The notes below the pieces were generated by a model that saw only the letters and a list, made by a program, of their open reading frames with translations, had not been told where the DNA came from and did not search any database. Shown piece after piece: positions 34,484-44,048 of a stretch of DNA of 64,000 nucleotides. Location of the stretch: positions 186,001-250,000 of the forward strand of contig QXJR01000022.1 in NCBI GenBank assembly GCA_020975725.1, given 5' to 3'. Position numbers and translations under genes: made by a program. This DNA comes from Picocystis sp. L7 (Eukaryota; Chlorophyta; Picocystophyceae; Picocystales; Picocystaceae). Position 1 is the first letter of the stretch; each line of letters starts with the position of its first letter.

Positions 34484-37340
34484 ATGGACACGTCTTCGAA
34501 CCTCGCCAGGAAGAAAAACGCGGCACCTCCGCCCACCAAGAGGCTGGTGATCAAGGCGTTCAAAGGTGGGTGCGAACACGTGCGAAACGTGCAAACGCGC
34601 GGGAAGGAAGGGAGCCACGGACGGTGCCGAACGAACCAGGTCCAGGTGGCGCACGAGGAACACGCACACACGTCCATGCACGTGCCACGTGGCGCACGTG
34701 GAAGACGCAAAGAAAACGCGGAAGGGACGCTCCGAATGGAAACGCAGGAAGATGGGACGGATCGATCTGAAGAAGGAAAAGAAGGATCCCGAACGCAAGA
34801 GAAAGGGACACGAAACACCAAGAAGAGTGGAGACGAAGCGCACGTCCAAAGCCAGCTTCACACGAACGAGCACGTGGGAATGGTCGTGAGGTCGTGCTTA
34901 TGGTGATGGAGACGGGACGGACGTCCGACTTGCTGCACGGCCTCGTCCCACGAAGGAAGGGCGACGCGAAACAGTGGAAGCGAGGGAAAGATTCGAAACC
35001 GATGAACGCGAACAGTCCACGCCGCACCTTCGAAACGAATGGCTGACCATGTTCATGGAATCCGAACTGGAAACGTTTCAGCCAAACCGAAGCTGCCGGA
35101 AAACTTCGAACAAACCACGACTGCCAAGTTGAAAGATGCAGTCGCGGCCGTGCACGAGAAACGGCCAGTCAACTGCAGCCTGGAAGAACTGTACCAGGTG
35201 AGGAACCTGCATCGATTTCGCGCGCTTGGCTTGTCCTATGCAAGTGGTCGCTCTCCTGTCAATGGCTTGCAATGTATCTCAGGGAACACGATGCTGACCG
35301 TTTGCTATCCCTGAACAGGCGGTGGAAGACTTGTGCTTGCACAAGCTCGCGCCAGATCTCTACAGCATACTCCAGGGACTGTGTGAAAAGCAAATAGCCG
35401 CCAGGTTGAAGGAACTTGAAAGCCTCTCGTTGGATCCTGTCAGCTTCTTAAACAAGATGGAAGATTGCTGGTCAGATCACAGCGAGCAAATGCTGACCAT
35501 CAGGTCAATCTTCCTGTACCTGGATAGAACCTATGTATTGCAGAGTGCTAATGTACGCTCGCTATGGGACATGGGATTGGTCATCTTCCGGGAATATTTG
35601 CTGCAACACAAGCAGGTAGAAAGCACTACAACGGCAGGGATCCTCCAGTTGATTGAGAAAGAAAGGTTAGGTGAAAGCGTGGATAGGCCCCTCTTGAGAA
35701 ATCTCCTACGCATGTTCTCTGCGCTGGGCCTGTATGCAGAGTCTTTTGAAAAGCAGTTTCTGGTCGAGACTGCTGAGTTTTATGCGACAGAGTCGTCCCG
35801 ACTGCTGCAAGAGGTGGATGTGCCTTCGTACTTCAAGCACGTTGAGGACCGTCTTCAAGAAGAGTCTGACAGGTGCAACTATTATTTGGATGCATCCACA
35901 AGGAAGCAGCTCGTCCTGACGGTCGAGAAACAGCTTATCGAGGAGCATGCAAATATGCAGCTGGATCGAGGCTTTGCTTCGCTCATGGATGAGAATCGTC
36001 TATCGGACTTAGCACGGCTATACAGTCTCTTGGATAGGGTGAATATGCTGGACCAGCTTAAGGGTAGTCTAGTGGCCTATGTCAAGGTGACAGGCTCTGC
36101 GATAGTGATGGACGAAGAAAAAGACAAAGAAATGGTTCAGAGCTTGCTCTCGATGAAAGCGAAGGTGGATCACATCCTAGTCAAGGCTTTCCAAAATAAT
36201 GAGACGTTTACGAGCTCTTTAAAGGAAGCATTCGAGCACTTCATCAACCAGCGGCAGAACAGGCCAGCAGAACTCATAGCAAAATACGTGGATGCCATGA
36301 TGAGATCGGGGAACAAAACAGCGTCCGACGAGGAGCTCGAGTCTTTGCTGGACCGTCTCCTCGTGCTCTTCCGGTATATCCAAGGGAAGGATGTATTTGA
36401 AGCATTTTATAAGAAGGATCTCGCCAAGAGGCTGCTGTTGAGCAAATCGGCCTCTATTGACTTGGAGAAGTCGATGATCATGAAGTTGAAGGCAGAGTGT
36501 GGTAGTCAGTTTACCAACAAACTCGAGGGCATGTTCAAGGACATCGATCTCTCTCAGGACATCATGACCCAGTTCCGTCAGTCTCCTCAATTCCAAGACC
36601 GCCTTCCCTCCAATATGGAGCTGAACGTTTCAGTCCTCACCACGGGATACTGGCCTACCTACACTCCAATGGAGGTGAGGCTCCCGGAGGAGCTTACCAC
36701 CTGCCAGGATCTGTTCAAGGACTTTTATGTTTCCAAACACAACGGTAGGAGGTTGATGTGGCAGAGTAGCCTGGGACACTGTGTAATGAGGGTCCAGTTT
36801 CCCAAGGGGTTGAAGGAGCTGCATGTTTCACTGTTCCAATGCGTGGTGCTTATGTTGTTCAATGACGCAGAGTCCCTGTCCTACAAAGAAATTGAGGAAG
36901 CGACTGGCATCGAGAGCACAGAACTCCAACGCACCATGCTTTCCCTTGCTTGCGGGAAGCCCAGCTGCCGCATACTGCTCAAATCGCCAAAGAGCAAGGA
37001 GATTGCCGCGGACGATGTATTCACTTTCAACAGCACATTTTCAGACAAATCATTTAGGATAAAGGTCAACTCCATTCAGATGAAAGAAACGGTGGAGGAG
37101 AACCAGCAGACAAACGAGCGCGTGTTCCAGGACCGCCAGTACCAGATAGATGCAGCAATCGTGAGAATAATGAAGACGCGAAAAAGCCTCAGCCACAATC
37201 TGCTGATCACCGAACTCTTCCAACAGCTCAAGTTTGCCGTGAAACCGCAGGACCTGAAGAAACGCATCGAGAGCCTGATCGATCGAGAGTACGTCGAAAG
37301 GGACCAGAAGAATTCCCAACTTTACAACTACCTCGCCTGA
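34484..37340 (+). CDS. CUL4: Cullin-4 (three exons)
   Basis: Scaffold of CUL4-DDB1-RBX1 ubiquitin ligases in the nucleus. I read join(34484..34565, 35082..35197, 35319..37340), 739 aa. Exon 1 gives KRLVIKAFK, exon 2 KPKLPENFEQTTTAKL and SLEELYQ, and exon 3 AVEDLCLHKLAPDLY; together these match the CUL4 N-terminus (KLVIK...LP..FE...WAKL...SLE.LYQAV.DLCLHK). Donors are AAAG|GTGGGT and CAG|GTGAGG, acceptors TTTCAG and GAACAG, and all phases agree. The cullin homology domain has FEAFYKKDLAKRLLLSKS. The winged-helix C-terminus carries the neddylation site IVRIMKTRK (Lys near 683) and ends YVERDQKNSQLYNYLA. Length equals plant CUL4 (about 740-790 aa). Intron 1 is 516 bp, intron 2 is 121 bp. Confidence 0.92.
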
Positions 37341-37441
37341 GGAGGGGGACGGGAGGAAATAGGAACGGTGCGCCGCGGATGTTGTCCGCTACGACCGCTG
37401 TCTGCACGGCACCTTTTATTCGACTCCCATTGCTCGGTTTC

Positions 37442-38398
37442 CTACCTTGTTGTGTAAGACAGCGCTTCGTAGATGGTCCACACCACGGCCGTCTGGAGCG
37501 ATCGTTTGAGGACCCTGGGTAGCAGCCCTCTTGTAAATACACCGGGACCCTCTTCTCTCAGCATGACGGTCAGCATTCCCCTTGGGGTCCGTTTGTCCAG
37601 GATTCCTGTGAGGTCTGCGGGCGTGGATCTGTACAGCTGCAGGCGTGTGCGTAGGATGTCTGCGGGTTGGGTGATGGTGGTAGCCACTGCGGCAGCGGAC
37701 AATCCGGACGCGAAGTTTGCCGCTGCTCCTTCTCCCCACTTGCCTTCGAGGTATTCCTTGGTTCGGCTGTAGAACAGGTAATAGAGCGCACTGAAGGGTG
37801 CGTTGGCCACCACGGTGGGTCCGAGTCCTCGGAAGAGTCCCGCCATCCCTTCTTTCTTGGCGATGCTGCCGAGCGAGCGGAGCATGTTACCTTCTCGCAC
37901 GGCGTCGGGTCCGGTCTGTTCCATCCTGGTCTTGACCACGGTGACGGGACAGAGCAGCACGGCTACGGACGCTCTGGCTGCGCCTCCGATGAGCAGCGCT
38001 TGGGTGCTGGTGATCTGTCGGTTTCCTGTCCTGGGTTCTTGTTTCGCGAACAGGTCCTGCAGGTGTTCCAACACCACGAAGTAGAGTCCTACGCCCATGC
38101 CCACGCGCACGATGGACGGCGTGGTTCCGCTCCAGAACCCTCGCCATCCTCCTTCTTTCCCTATGCTTTGCACGGTGTTCCAGGTTCCCGTGCACACGTG
38201 TCCGCTCTGCATCCTCGTGCGCACCACGTCCAAGGGTTGCAGCAGGCCGCTGGCGATGGATCCGGAGACCAATCCGTACAGGAACCTCTGGGTGTGTTTC
38301 CCTTCCTTCATCGTCCTTCTCGTTCGTTCCTTGTCGCCGCCTTCCTCGCTCGTCCACGTCCTCTCTTCCCTTTCGAAGCTGGCCGCGGGCGAGGCCAT
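37442..38398 (-). CDS. Mitochondrial carrier, SLC25A38/Hem25-like
   Basis: Product of 318 aa with three mitochondrial carrier repeats, each marked by the PX[DE]XX[KR]-type signature: PLDVVRTR, PVTVVKTR and PADILRTR. Details that point to SLC25A38/Hem25, the carrier that imports glycine for heme synthesis, are SPSIVR...VGLYF-like spacing (TPSIVRVGMGVGLYF), NAPFSALYYLFY, TQPADILRTRLQLY and the C-terminal LPRVLKRSLQTAVVWTIYE. The first 40 residues are charged and unconserved; the start at 38398 (MASPAASFERE) is the last ATG that leaves a normal N-terminus before MKEGKHTQRF, itself an alternative. The upstream part of the frame is spacer. It converges with CUL4 (101 bp). Substrate assignment is by family resemblance only. 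Confidence 0.75.
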   Translation of the reverse strand: MASPAASFEREERTWTSEEGGDKERTRRTMKEGKHTQRFLYGLVSGSIASGLLQPLDVVRTRMQSGHVCTGTWNTVQSIGKEGGWRGFWSGTTPSIVRVGMGVGLYFVVLEHLQDLFAKQEPRTGNRQITSTQALLIGGAARASVAVLLCPVTVVKTRMEQTGPDAVREGNMLRSLGSIAKKEGMAGLFRGLGPTVVANAPFSALYYLFYSRTKEYLEGKWGEGAAANFASGLSAAAVATTITQPADILRTRLQLYRSTPADLTGILDKRTPRGMLTVMLREEGPGVFTRGLLPRVLKRSLQTAVVWTIYEALSYTTR

Positions 38399-38697
38399 GC
38401 ACCCCTCCCCCCCCCCCAAGCGCGCGGGTGTACGTCCACTCCACCAACACCACGGTTGTGCCGGGTTGTGTGGGGGGTTGTGGGGGATGGAGGGGTGTCC
38501 CCCCGAGGGAGGAGGGGAGGAAAGGCGGGATGGGTGGGTTCCATGGGAGGACACATCCCGTACGTCCGTCCCTTTCGGAAAGGGAGGTGGATCGGACAAT
38601 TCCCTATCGGTTCTCCTTAGGACACCGTAGGGATAACCCAAGTTGGGTCGATCTCCCGGAGATTGCCCGGGAGAGCCGGCATTCCCGAAGGGGGGGG

Positions 38698-39482
38698 CAG
38701 TACTCCGCCACACCCCCCCTGGAGGTGTTTCTCCGTGGTCTGCTCGTGGGGCGGAAGATTCTCGCGGACGTGTGGGCATGGGAATGGAAGCTGAAACTCC
38801 GGAGAAGGGCCCTGCGTTGCCCGATTGGAGCTCCGTGCCTCGATACTGCCCGTAGACCCCCTTTGAAAACAGGTCCATTGGAAGGGATGGTCTGAAAACA
38901 CGATTTTTTTTTACAAGTCGCTCCCGGTCCCCATGAAGGGTCTCAAGAGGCCACCTTCCGTCGGCGATCCAGGAGGCGCAAGACAACTCCTTGCCCTCTC
39001 CTTTCACGTCCCTATCCTTCCCTTTCTCTTCGGCCTGGAGACGGAGCCTTGGATCCCAAGCGGCGAAGATGGCCTGTTTCGAGGGGTCACCAACAGCCGG
39101 ATGGGAATGGGTGCCACAGGACACCCACCCAACTTCGACCTACGAAAATCGATGACAGTGTAGAACACATAGCGGTCGATCTGCACCCGGAGTTTCGAAT
39201 CCATCCCATCCCCCGCTGGGCAATGGCGAACGAAGGCGTCCGCCCAGCCGTGGCTGTGCAAAAGGGTCCCCATTGGGGCCAACCAATGGTAGGGACCAGT
39301 TCCCCCTCGTTGTGTGCCACTGAGGCCGATACAGCCCCAGTGAATCCCATGAACAGAAAGAGAATTTTACAAGGAATCCGTTGGTGTGCAATGCAAGTCC
39401 TGAAACGATCGGAATGAGGGTCAAACGGGGAGGAGAAGTCAGGGGTTCGGGCAGGAACCCTGAAAGAAGTGGCGGACTACTG
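38698..39482. repeat. 785-bp repeat with inverted ends, left copy
   Basis: Begins CAGTACTCCGCCAC and ends GTGGCGGACTACTG. It contains overlapping open frames on both strands (about 120-150 codons) that are the same in the right copy; none has a domain I recognise. Could be a non-autonomous TIR element in its own right. Confidence 0.8.
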
Positions 39483-39712
39483 GGTCAGCCCTGTTTCAAA
39501 ATCGTGCCATGGACAGTGTATGCACCTACGGAGAGCCACACGAAGTCCATCACTTTCACTGTTGGAGACAAGACTCCTGTAAAAAATTGGAAGGAAAGGG
39601 AACCATGGTGAATGTAGGAGGAACGATGGAAAAAAACAGCGATTTTGGCCTGGATTTTCAAATTTTCAGGTGGGTTGGGCTACTGTCCTTCAAGCCCACG
39701 TGTACTCCACTT

Positions 39713-40819
39713 TCAATAGTGAATCATTTCTCCTTTCCTCTTCCGTACTTGATCCATCCTCCGGGGCATGCTATCCATCAGTCGCCTTGGGATAGTTCCT
39801 CTTCCAAGCTCAGCCCATGCTTGGTACATGCACCTTCTCAACTCCCCAAGGGTGGTGGGCTGAGCATGCAAAACCTTCATGTCAAGCAAGGCCCAAAGAT
39901 TCTCAATGGGACTGAGGTCTGGGCTCATAGAGGGCCAGTCAAACATCACATCCACACCCATGTCTTGTGTCCATTCTCTCAAGGTGGTGAGGGTGGCCTT
40001 GGCTGTGTGTGCCCCGTCACCGTCTTGTTGAAAGGTCCATGACCCCCCCTTGAACAACCTATTGCCTTCAGCCAATAAGCGAGGGAGGACATCATAGGAG
40101 TACTCCGTTGAAGACACCCCCTTGCATGCTTGCTTCCCACGCTTGGTTTCATAAGCATTCTCCAAGTCCGTGGTCCCGGTGACCTCCACAAGTTCGGTAC
40201 ACCCATGCTTGGTTAACCCAGCGTACACCTTGATGCAAGGTGGGTTCTTTTGGGCAAACAACTTGGGAGTAACGCCACTTGGTGCCATGGTTCTCCTCCC
40301 CTTGGAGTGAGGAATGCGTGACAAGCGCAAAGTGTGTGCATCCGTGAACATGACCTGTCCAAAGTCAAAGTTCATATGCTCTTGGGCAAACTGAACTCGC
40401 GCGATTTTGTGCTTGAGGTTGAGCTTGCGCTCCACCTTTTGCACCTTGAACCCCACTCCCAAATCTCGAAAGACACGTTGAAGGGTCCTCAGGGGAATGA
40501 CTTTCTTGTACTTGCTGTGCCATGCACGTTGGACCTCTTCCGTGTACGTGAGCTGCCCCTTCTCGGCCCGTTGTGTAAGAAAACGCACAAGCCATTTTTC
40601 ATAGCCATGTGCGTACTCCAAGCTTCGATGGTTGCCATGACCATGGGCCTTGGAAGGCACCTCGCGGAGGAACGACTCCACCTCTGCCACGGAACGTTTC
40701 ATAACCAACGCCGTAGTGGTGATGTCACCACCACATGTTTGAAAGGCATACCGAACCACTTGTTGGGTCACCTTGGAGATTTCCCTCGCTTGCTTGTCCA
40801 TCGTTCCCCTCGTTTGCAT
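39713..40819 (-). CDS. Tc1/mariner-superfamily transposase
   Basis: Product of 368 aa, uninterrupted. The N-terminus has a helix-turn-helix-like region (residues about 10-55) and a second around LRTLQRVFRDLGVGF. The DDE catalytic triad is visible: VMFTDAHTL (first Asp), WTFQQDGDGAHTA (second Asp) and WPSMSPDLSPIENLW (Glu). By my count 39 residues separate the second Asp and the Glu, more than the 34 of classical Tc1. The ORF starts at a true ATG (40819); a second ATG six codons in is an alternative. It looks intact, so the element may be or recently have been active. It lies inside the unit bounded by the 785-bp repeats. Confidence 0.88.
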   Translation of the reverse strand: MQTRGTMDKQAREISKVTQQVVRYAFQTCGGDITTTALVMKRSVAEVESFLREVPSKAHGHGNHRSLEYAHGYEKWLVRFLTQRAEKGQLTYTEEVQRAWHSKYKKVIPLRTLQRVFRDLGVGFKVQKVERKLNLKHKIARVQFAQEHMNFDFGQVMFTDAHTLRLSRIPHSKGRRTMAPSGVTPKLFAQKNPPCIKVYAGLTKHGCTELVEVTGTTDLENAYETKRGKQACKGVSSTEYSYDVLPRLLAEGNRLFKGGSWTFQQDGDGAHTAKATLTTLREWTQDMGVDVMFDWPSMSPDLSPIENLWALLDMKVLHAQPTTLGELRRCMYQAWAELGRGTIPRRLMDSMPRRMDQVRKRKGEMIHY

Positions 40820-41163
40820 GGGGAGCGTGCTTGCCTTGTGGAGGGCTGATGGCTCTCCTCACGAGCCCGTCTCCTAGGGCATGTGGTAAAGCCGAGTTAA
40901 CCCTGTACCATTTGTTTACACAAGGGGCGAATCTCCCCTTGACCCCAGGTCTCTCTATGGGTCACGGGCTGTACCACCAGCCGGTTTGCCCATCGAAATG
41001 CATGGACCACCGGAGCTTCCAAGGTACAATTTTGCGTACAAGTACCCCTATGTATGCACATCTTCCGCACCGAATTTCACAGCCTCGGTCGTTCTCGTTG
41101 GGGCGTAATGGAGGGTCCCTTTCACCCGTGTGTCGATTGGGGTCCCTTCAAGGGGGGAGGACC

Positions 41164-41948
41164 CAGTACTCCGCCACACCCCCCCTGGAGGTGTTTCTCC
41201 GTGGTCTGCTCGTGGGGCGGAAGATTCTCGCGGACGTGTGGGCATGGGAATGGAAGCTGAAACTCCGGAGAAGGGCCCTGCGTTGCCCGATTGGAGCTCC
41301 GTGCCTCGATACTGCCCGTAGACCCCCTTTGAAAACAGGTCCATTGGAAGGGATGGTCTGAAAACACGATTTTTTTTTACAAGTCGCTCCCGGTCCCCAT
41401 GAAGGGTCTCAAGAGGCCACCTTCCGTCGGCGATCCAGGAGGCGCAAGACAACTCCTTGCCCTCTCCTTTCACGTCCCTATCCTTCCCTTTCTCTTCGGC
41501 CTGGAGACGGAGCCTTGGATCCCAAGCGGCGAAGATGGCCTGTTTCGAGGGGTCACCAACAGCCGGATGGGAATGGGTGCCACAGGACACCCACCCAACT
41601 TCGACCTACGAAAATCGATGACAGTGTAGAACACATAGCGGTCGATCTGCACCCGGAGTTTCGAATCCATCCCATCCCCCGCTGGGCAATGGCGAACGAA
41701 GGCGTCCGCCCAGCCGTGGCTGTGCAAAAGGGTCCCCATTGGGGCCAACCAATGGTAGGGACCAGTTCCCCCTCGTTGTGTGCCACTGAGGCCGATACAG
41801 CCCCAGTGAATCCCATGAACAGAAAGAGAATTTTACAAGGAATCCGTTGGTGTGCAATGCAAGTCCTGAAACGATCGGAATGAGGGTCAAACGGGGAGGA
41901 GAAGTCAGGGGTTCGGGCAGGAACCCTGAAAGAAGTGGCGGACTACTG
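41164..41948. repeat. 785-bp repeat with inverted ends, right copy
   Basis: Same sequence, length and orientation as 38698-39482. The left flank is GGAGGACC and the right flank a G-run, so no obvious target duplication of its own. Confidence 0.8.
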
Positions 41949-42740
41949 GGGGGTCGGTTCTCTCCGAGAGATTCTCCGAGGGGATCTCCTTGGGATACTC
42001 GCAAGTAACCCAAGGAGAGAGAGAGAGGAAAAGAAGACGGAGACGGATCAACGGAGGACCCAGCCGGACGAACACGTGGATGGAAGGAGCGGAGGCGCAA
42101 GGGAGGCGAAGGAAGAGGAGCGCAGGAGCGTGTGGGAAGAAGAGAAGAGGAAGGAGGGGGGGGGGGGAAGCGCCTTCCCTCTCTCAACGGTCGAAAGGGC
42201 GCGTGGATCGATCGTCGAGAGAGGGAGGACAGAACGACGCTGCAGAAGGGCGTGTGCTGGTGCGAAGCGATAGCGAGCTGCGTGGTGGAAGCGATGGAAC
42301 GGTGCCTGGACACCGTCGTCGAAAAATGCAACCGGATGCTGGAGGGTTGGATGCAAGCAAGCAGGTGGCGGAAGCTGGACGGTGCAGAGGAGCTGGAGCT
42401 GCTGCTTTCCAAAGTGGGAGAAGGAAGCTGATCACTGCTGGAGGGAGGTGGAAGCCTTTCCAGGAGGGGCAGGAAAGACTCCCACTTCCCTCCTCATGCT
42501 TAGGAAACAGCCAAAGGTAAGGTAGGGAGGGAAACAGGAGCAGTTGGGGGCATGGTGGGATGGAAAGATGGGTGCATGGGAAGTGCGCAGGTTGCAGCCA
42601 CAGGTTGGCTGGCTGTTGGCCGTGCACGACCTGAGAAACTAGGCCATACCCTCAAGGAGCGTCGTGGGGTGTATTGGAAAAGAAATGGCTGACTGCTTTG
42701 TGTGTTTGTGGGTTGGTGCAGGAAAGACATTCGAAGACTT
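41949..42740. other. Spacer between the composite element and MOC1
   Basis: Begins with short inverted motifs (CTCCTTGGG...CCCAAGGAG near 41.99-42.02 kb), then purine-rich sequence with a poly-G tract near 42157. A 45-codon frame at 42294-42431 (MERCLDTVVEKC start) is the only protein-like piece; it is too short and unsupported to call a gene. The 3' part is the 3' UTR side of MOC1. Confidence 0.35.
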
Positions 42741-43568
42741 TCATGACAGATTTGCAGAAGTTCGAGGCACCATGCTGCAGGGCTGTTTGAGTGCAAACCA
42801 CCCCATCAGCAGTGCCTCTGCCCTTCCATGATGATGGCTGACATGGACCAGGTGGGTTGCAAGCTCAGGAAAGAGCCTTTTGGCAGCTTCGAAACTTCTT
42901 TTCTTGTTGTAATGATGCTTGTCTTTTTTTGGTCTCTCAGCCCCTCTGCTCTTCCTCTTCAGCATTTGTGTCTCTTCACTCCAGAGTCCAGCATCAGTCC
43001 ACTCCCTCACTTGATCATCTCTAGCCCTTTGCCACTGGGTGTGTGGCAACAGGACCACCTTACACCCTGCAGCAACACATGCTCCATGCCATAGTCCCAT
43101 GCCGTAGGCAGTGGAGTGAATGGACCATGCGGTCGATGCTGGAATGGAAATTTGCTTCTCGATGTACACATACGCATCTCTGAGATTGTATTCTCGGAGG
43201 AGACGTGCCATTCCTGGGACATCGTAGGACCGTCTTCCTTGCACCAGGAAGGACGGGCAGTCGACCACACACCAGGTGTCGTCTCGATGGATTGCCACTG
43301 CACCTCGCGTGTCTGGATCAATCGCCACCAAGCAACGAGTTTCCGAACTAGTGCGGATTGCCGTTTTTCTGGTGGCAGGGACCTCTTCCGACAGTTCGTC
43401 CTCGGAAGAGATGGCGATCGGTTCGGACATGTCGTCTGCAGAGCCTGCCCAGGCAGTAGAGTGTCGATTGCGCTCGCAGTCGGATGGGTGAAACGGATGA
43501 TTGAGAGTCCTTTGATCGTCGAATGATTCGATTTCGACGTGGAATCGAATGGTTGCACTGGTCTCCAT
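42741..43568 (-). CDS. MOC1: MOC1-type Holliday junction resolvase (RuvC-like)
   Basis: Product of 275 aa with an RNase H-like resolvase core. MOC1 in plants and green algae cuts Holliday junctions in chloroplast DNA and is needed for nucleoid segregation. Visible motifs: LVAIDPDTRGAVAI (first acidic residue near 83), VYIEKQ (Glu near 136), WSIHSTAYGMGLWHGACVAAG, VVLLPHTQWQR, FEAAKRLFPEL and HHHGRAEALLMGWFAL (near 244), which corresponds to the DHGRAEALL motif of plant MOC1. At the Asp position of that last motif a His is present. The N-terminal 75 residues are acidic and Ser-rich and not a typical transit peptide, so an upstream exon is possible. Start is the ATG at 43568. Confidence 0.82.
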   Translation of the reverse strand: METSATIRFHVEIESFDDQRTLNHPFHPSDCERNRHSTAWAGSADDMSEPIAISSEDELSEEVPATRKTAIRTSSETRCLVAIDPDTRGAVAIHRDDTWCVVDCPSFLVQGRRSYDVPGMARLLREYNLRDAYVYIEKQISIPASTAWSIHSTAYGMGLWHGACVAAGCKVVLLPHTQWQRARDDQVREWTDAGLWSEETQMLKRKSRGAERPKKDKHHYNKKRSFEAAKRLFPELATHLVHVSHHHGRAEALLMGWFALKQPCSMVPRTSANLS

Positions 43569-44048
43569 CACACCACAGCGTCGGTCCCATCACCCTGCAG
43601 GAAGGGACAAGCGCAGGGTCCTCTCCCTCCCTCTCCCTCACCGAGAGGGGGTCCCTGATGCGTCGCGTCGAACCCGATTCGAAAGTGCACACAACAGGAG
43701 CGTTCTAGCGCTTCGAGAACACTGTCGAACCGCAAGGACGGGTTCGACATGCCCGAAAACGATGGTGCGCATCGATGCTGAGCCGTGCCGATGAGGTCGC
43801 ACAGTCGCGCTGCCGACCTCGTCGGCCGACATGCCACCGAAACTGGAGTCGACGAGTTCGTAGCGGATCGAAACGAGCGTCCCACCACATTCTTCCGCCT
43901 AAGCGGTCCGAACGACGATCCTGATACACAGAATTGCGTCGAGGTCTTGCTTGGACCTCGCGCAGGATGTCGACGGATGGCTCGGCGGACCGACTGGCGG
44001 AGGCTGGCCGCGCGCGCGGCATGGACGGCGGGTTCGTGTCGCTGACCC
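43569..44048. other. Spacer between MOC1 and the tyrosine recombinase gene
   Basis: GC-rich sequence with overlapping frames on both strands and no recognised domain. A 5' exon of the recombinase gene may lie here, since its conserved frame is preceded by an acceptor-like CTTCGCAG near 44066 and has no upstream ATG. Confidence 0.35.

Larger units (their letters stand above)
38698..41948. mobile_element. Candidate composite transposon: 785-bp repeats flanking a Tc1/mariner-type transposase
   Basis: Two direct copies of a 785-bp sequence (38698-39482 and 41164-41948), apparently identical by eye, enclose 1681 bp with a transposase gene. Each copy starts CAGTACTCCGCCAC and ends GTGGCGGACTACTG, so each has 14-bp inverted ends with one mismatch. 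The outer flanks are both G-runs (seven G on the left, at least five on the right), while the inner flanks are unlike each other; a short G target duplication around the whole 3251-bp unit is possible but not proven. It lies 300 bp upstream of the carrier start. A plain tandem duplication plus separate transposon insertion is the alternative. Confidence 0.55.

Noticed and set aside
38450-39124. Upstream extension of the carrier frame into the 785-bp repeat
   Set aside because: The same stretch occurs next to other sequence in the second repeat copy at 41.2-41.6 kb, so it is transposon sequence read through by chance.
42294-42431. Short plus-strand frame of 45 codons with helical character
   Set aside because: Too short, no homologue known to me, and no supporting signals.
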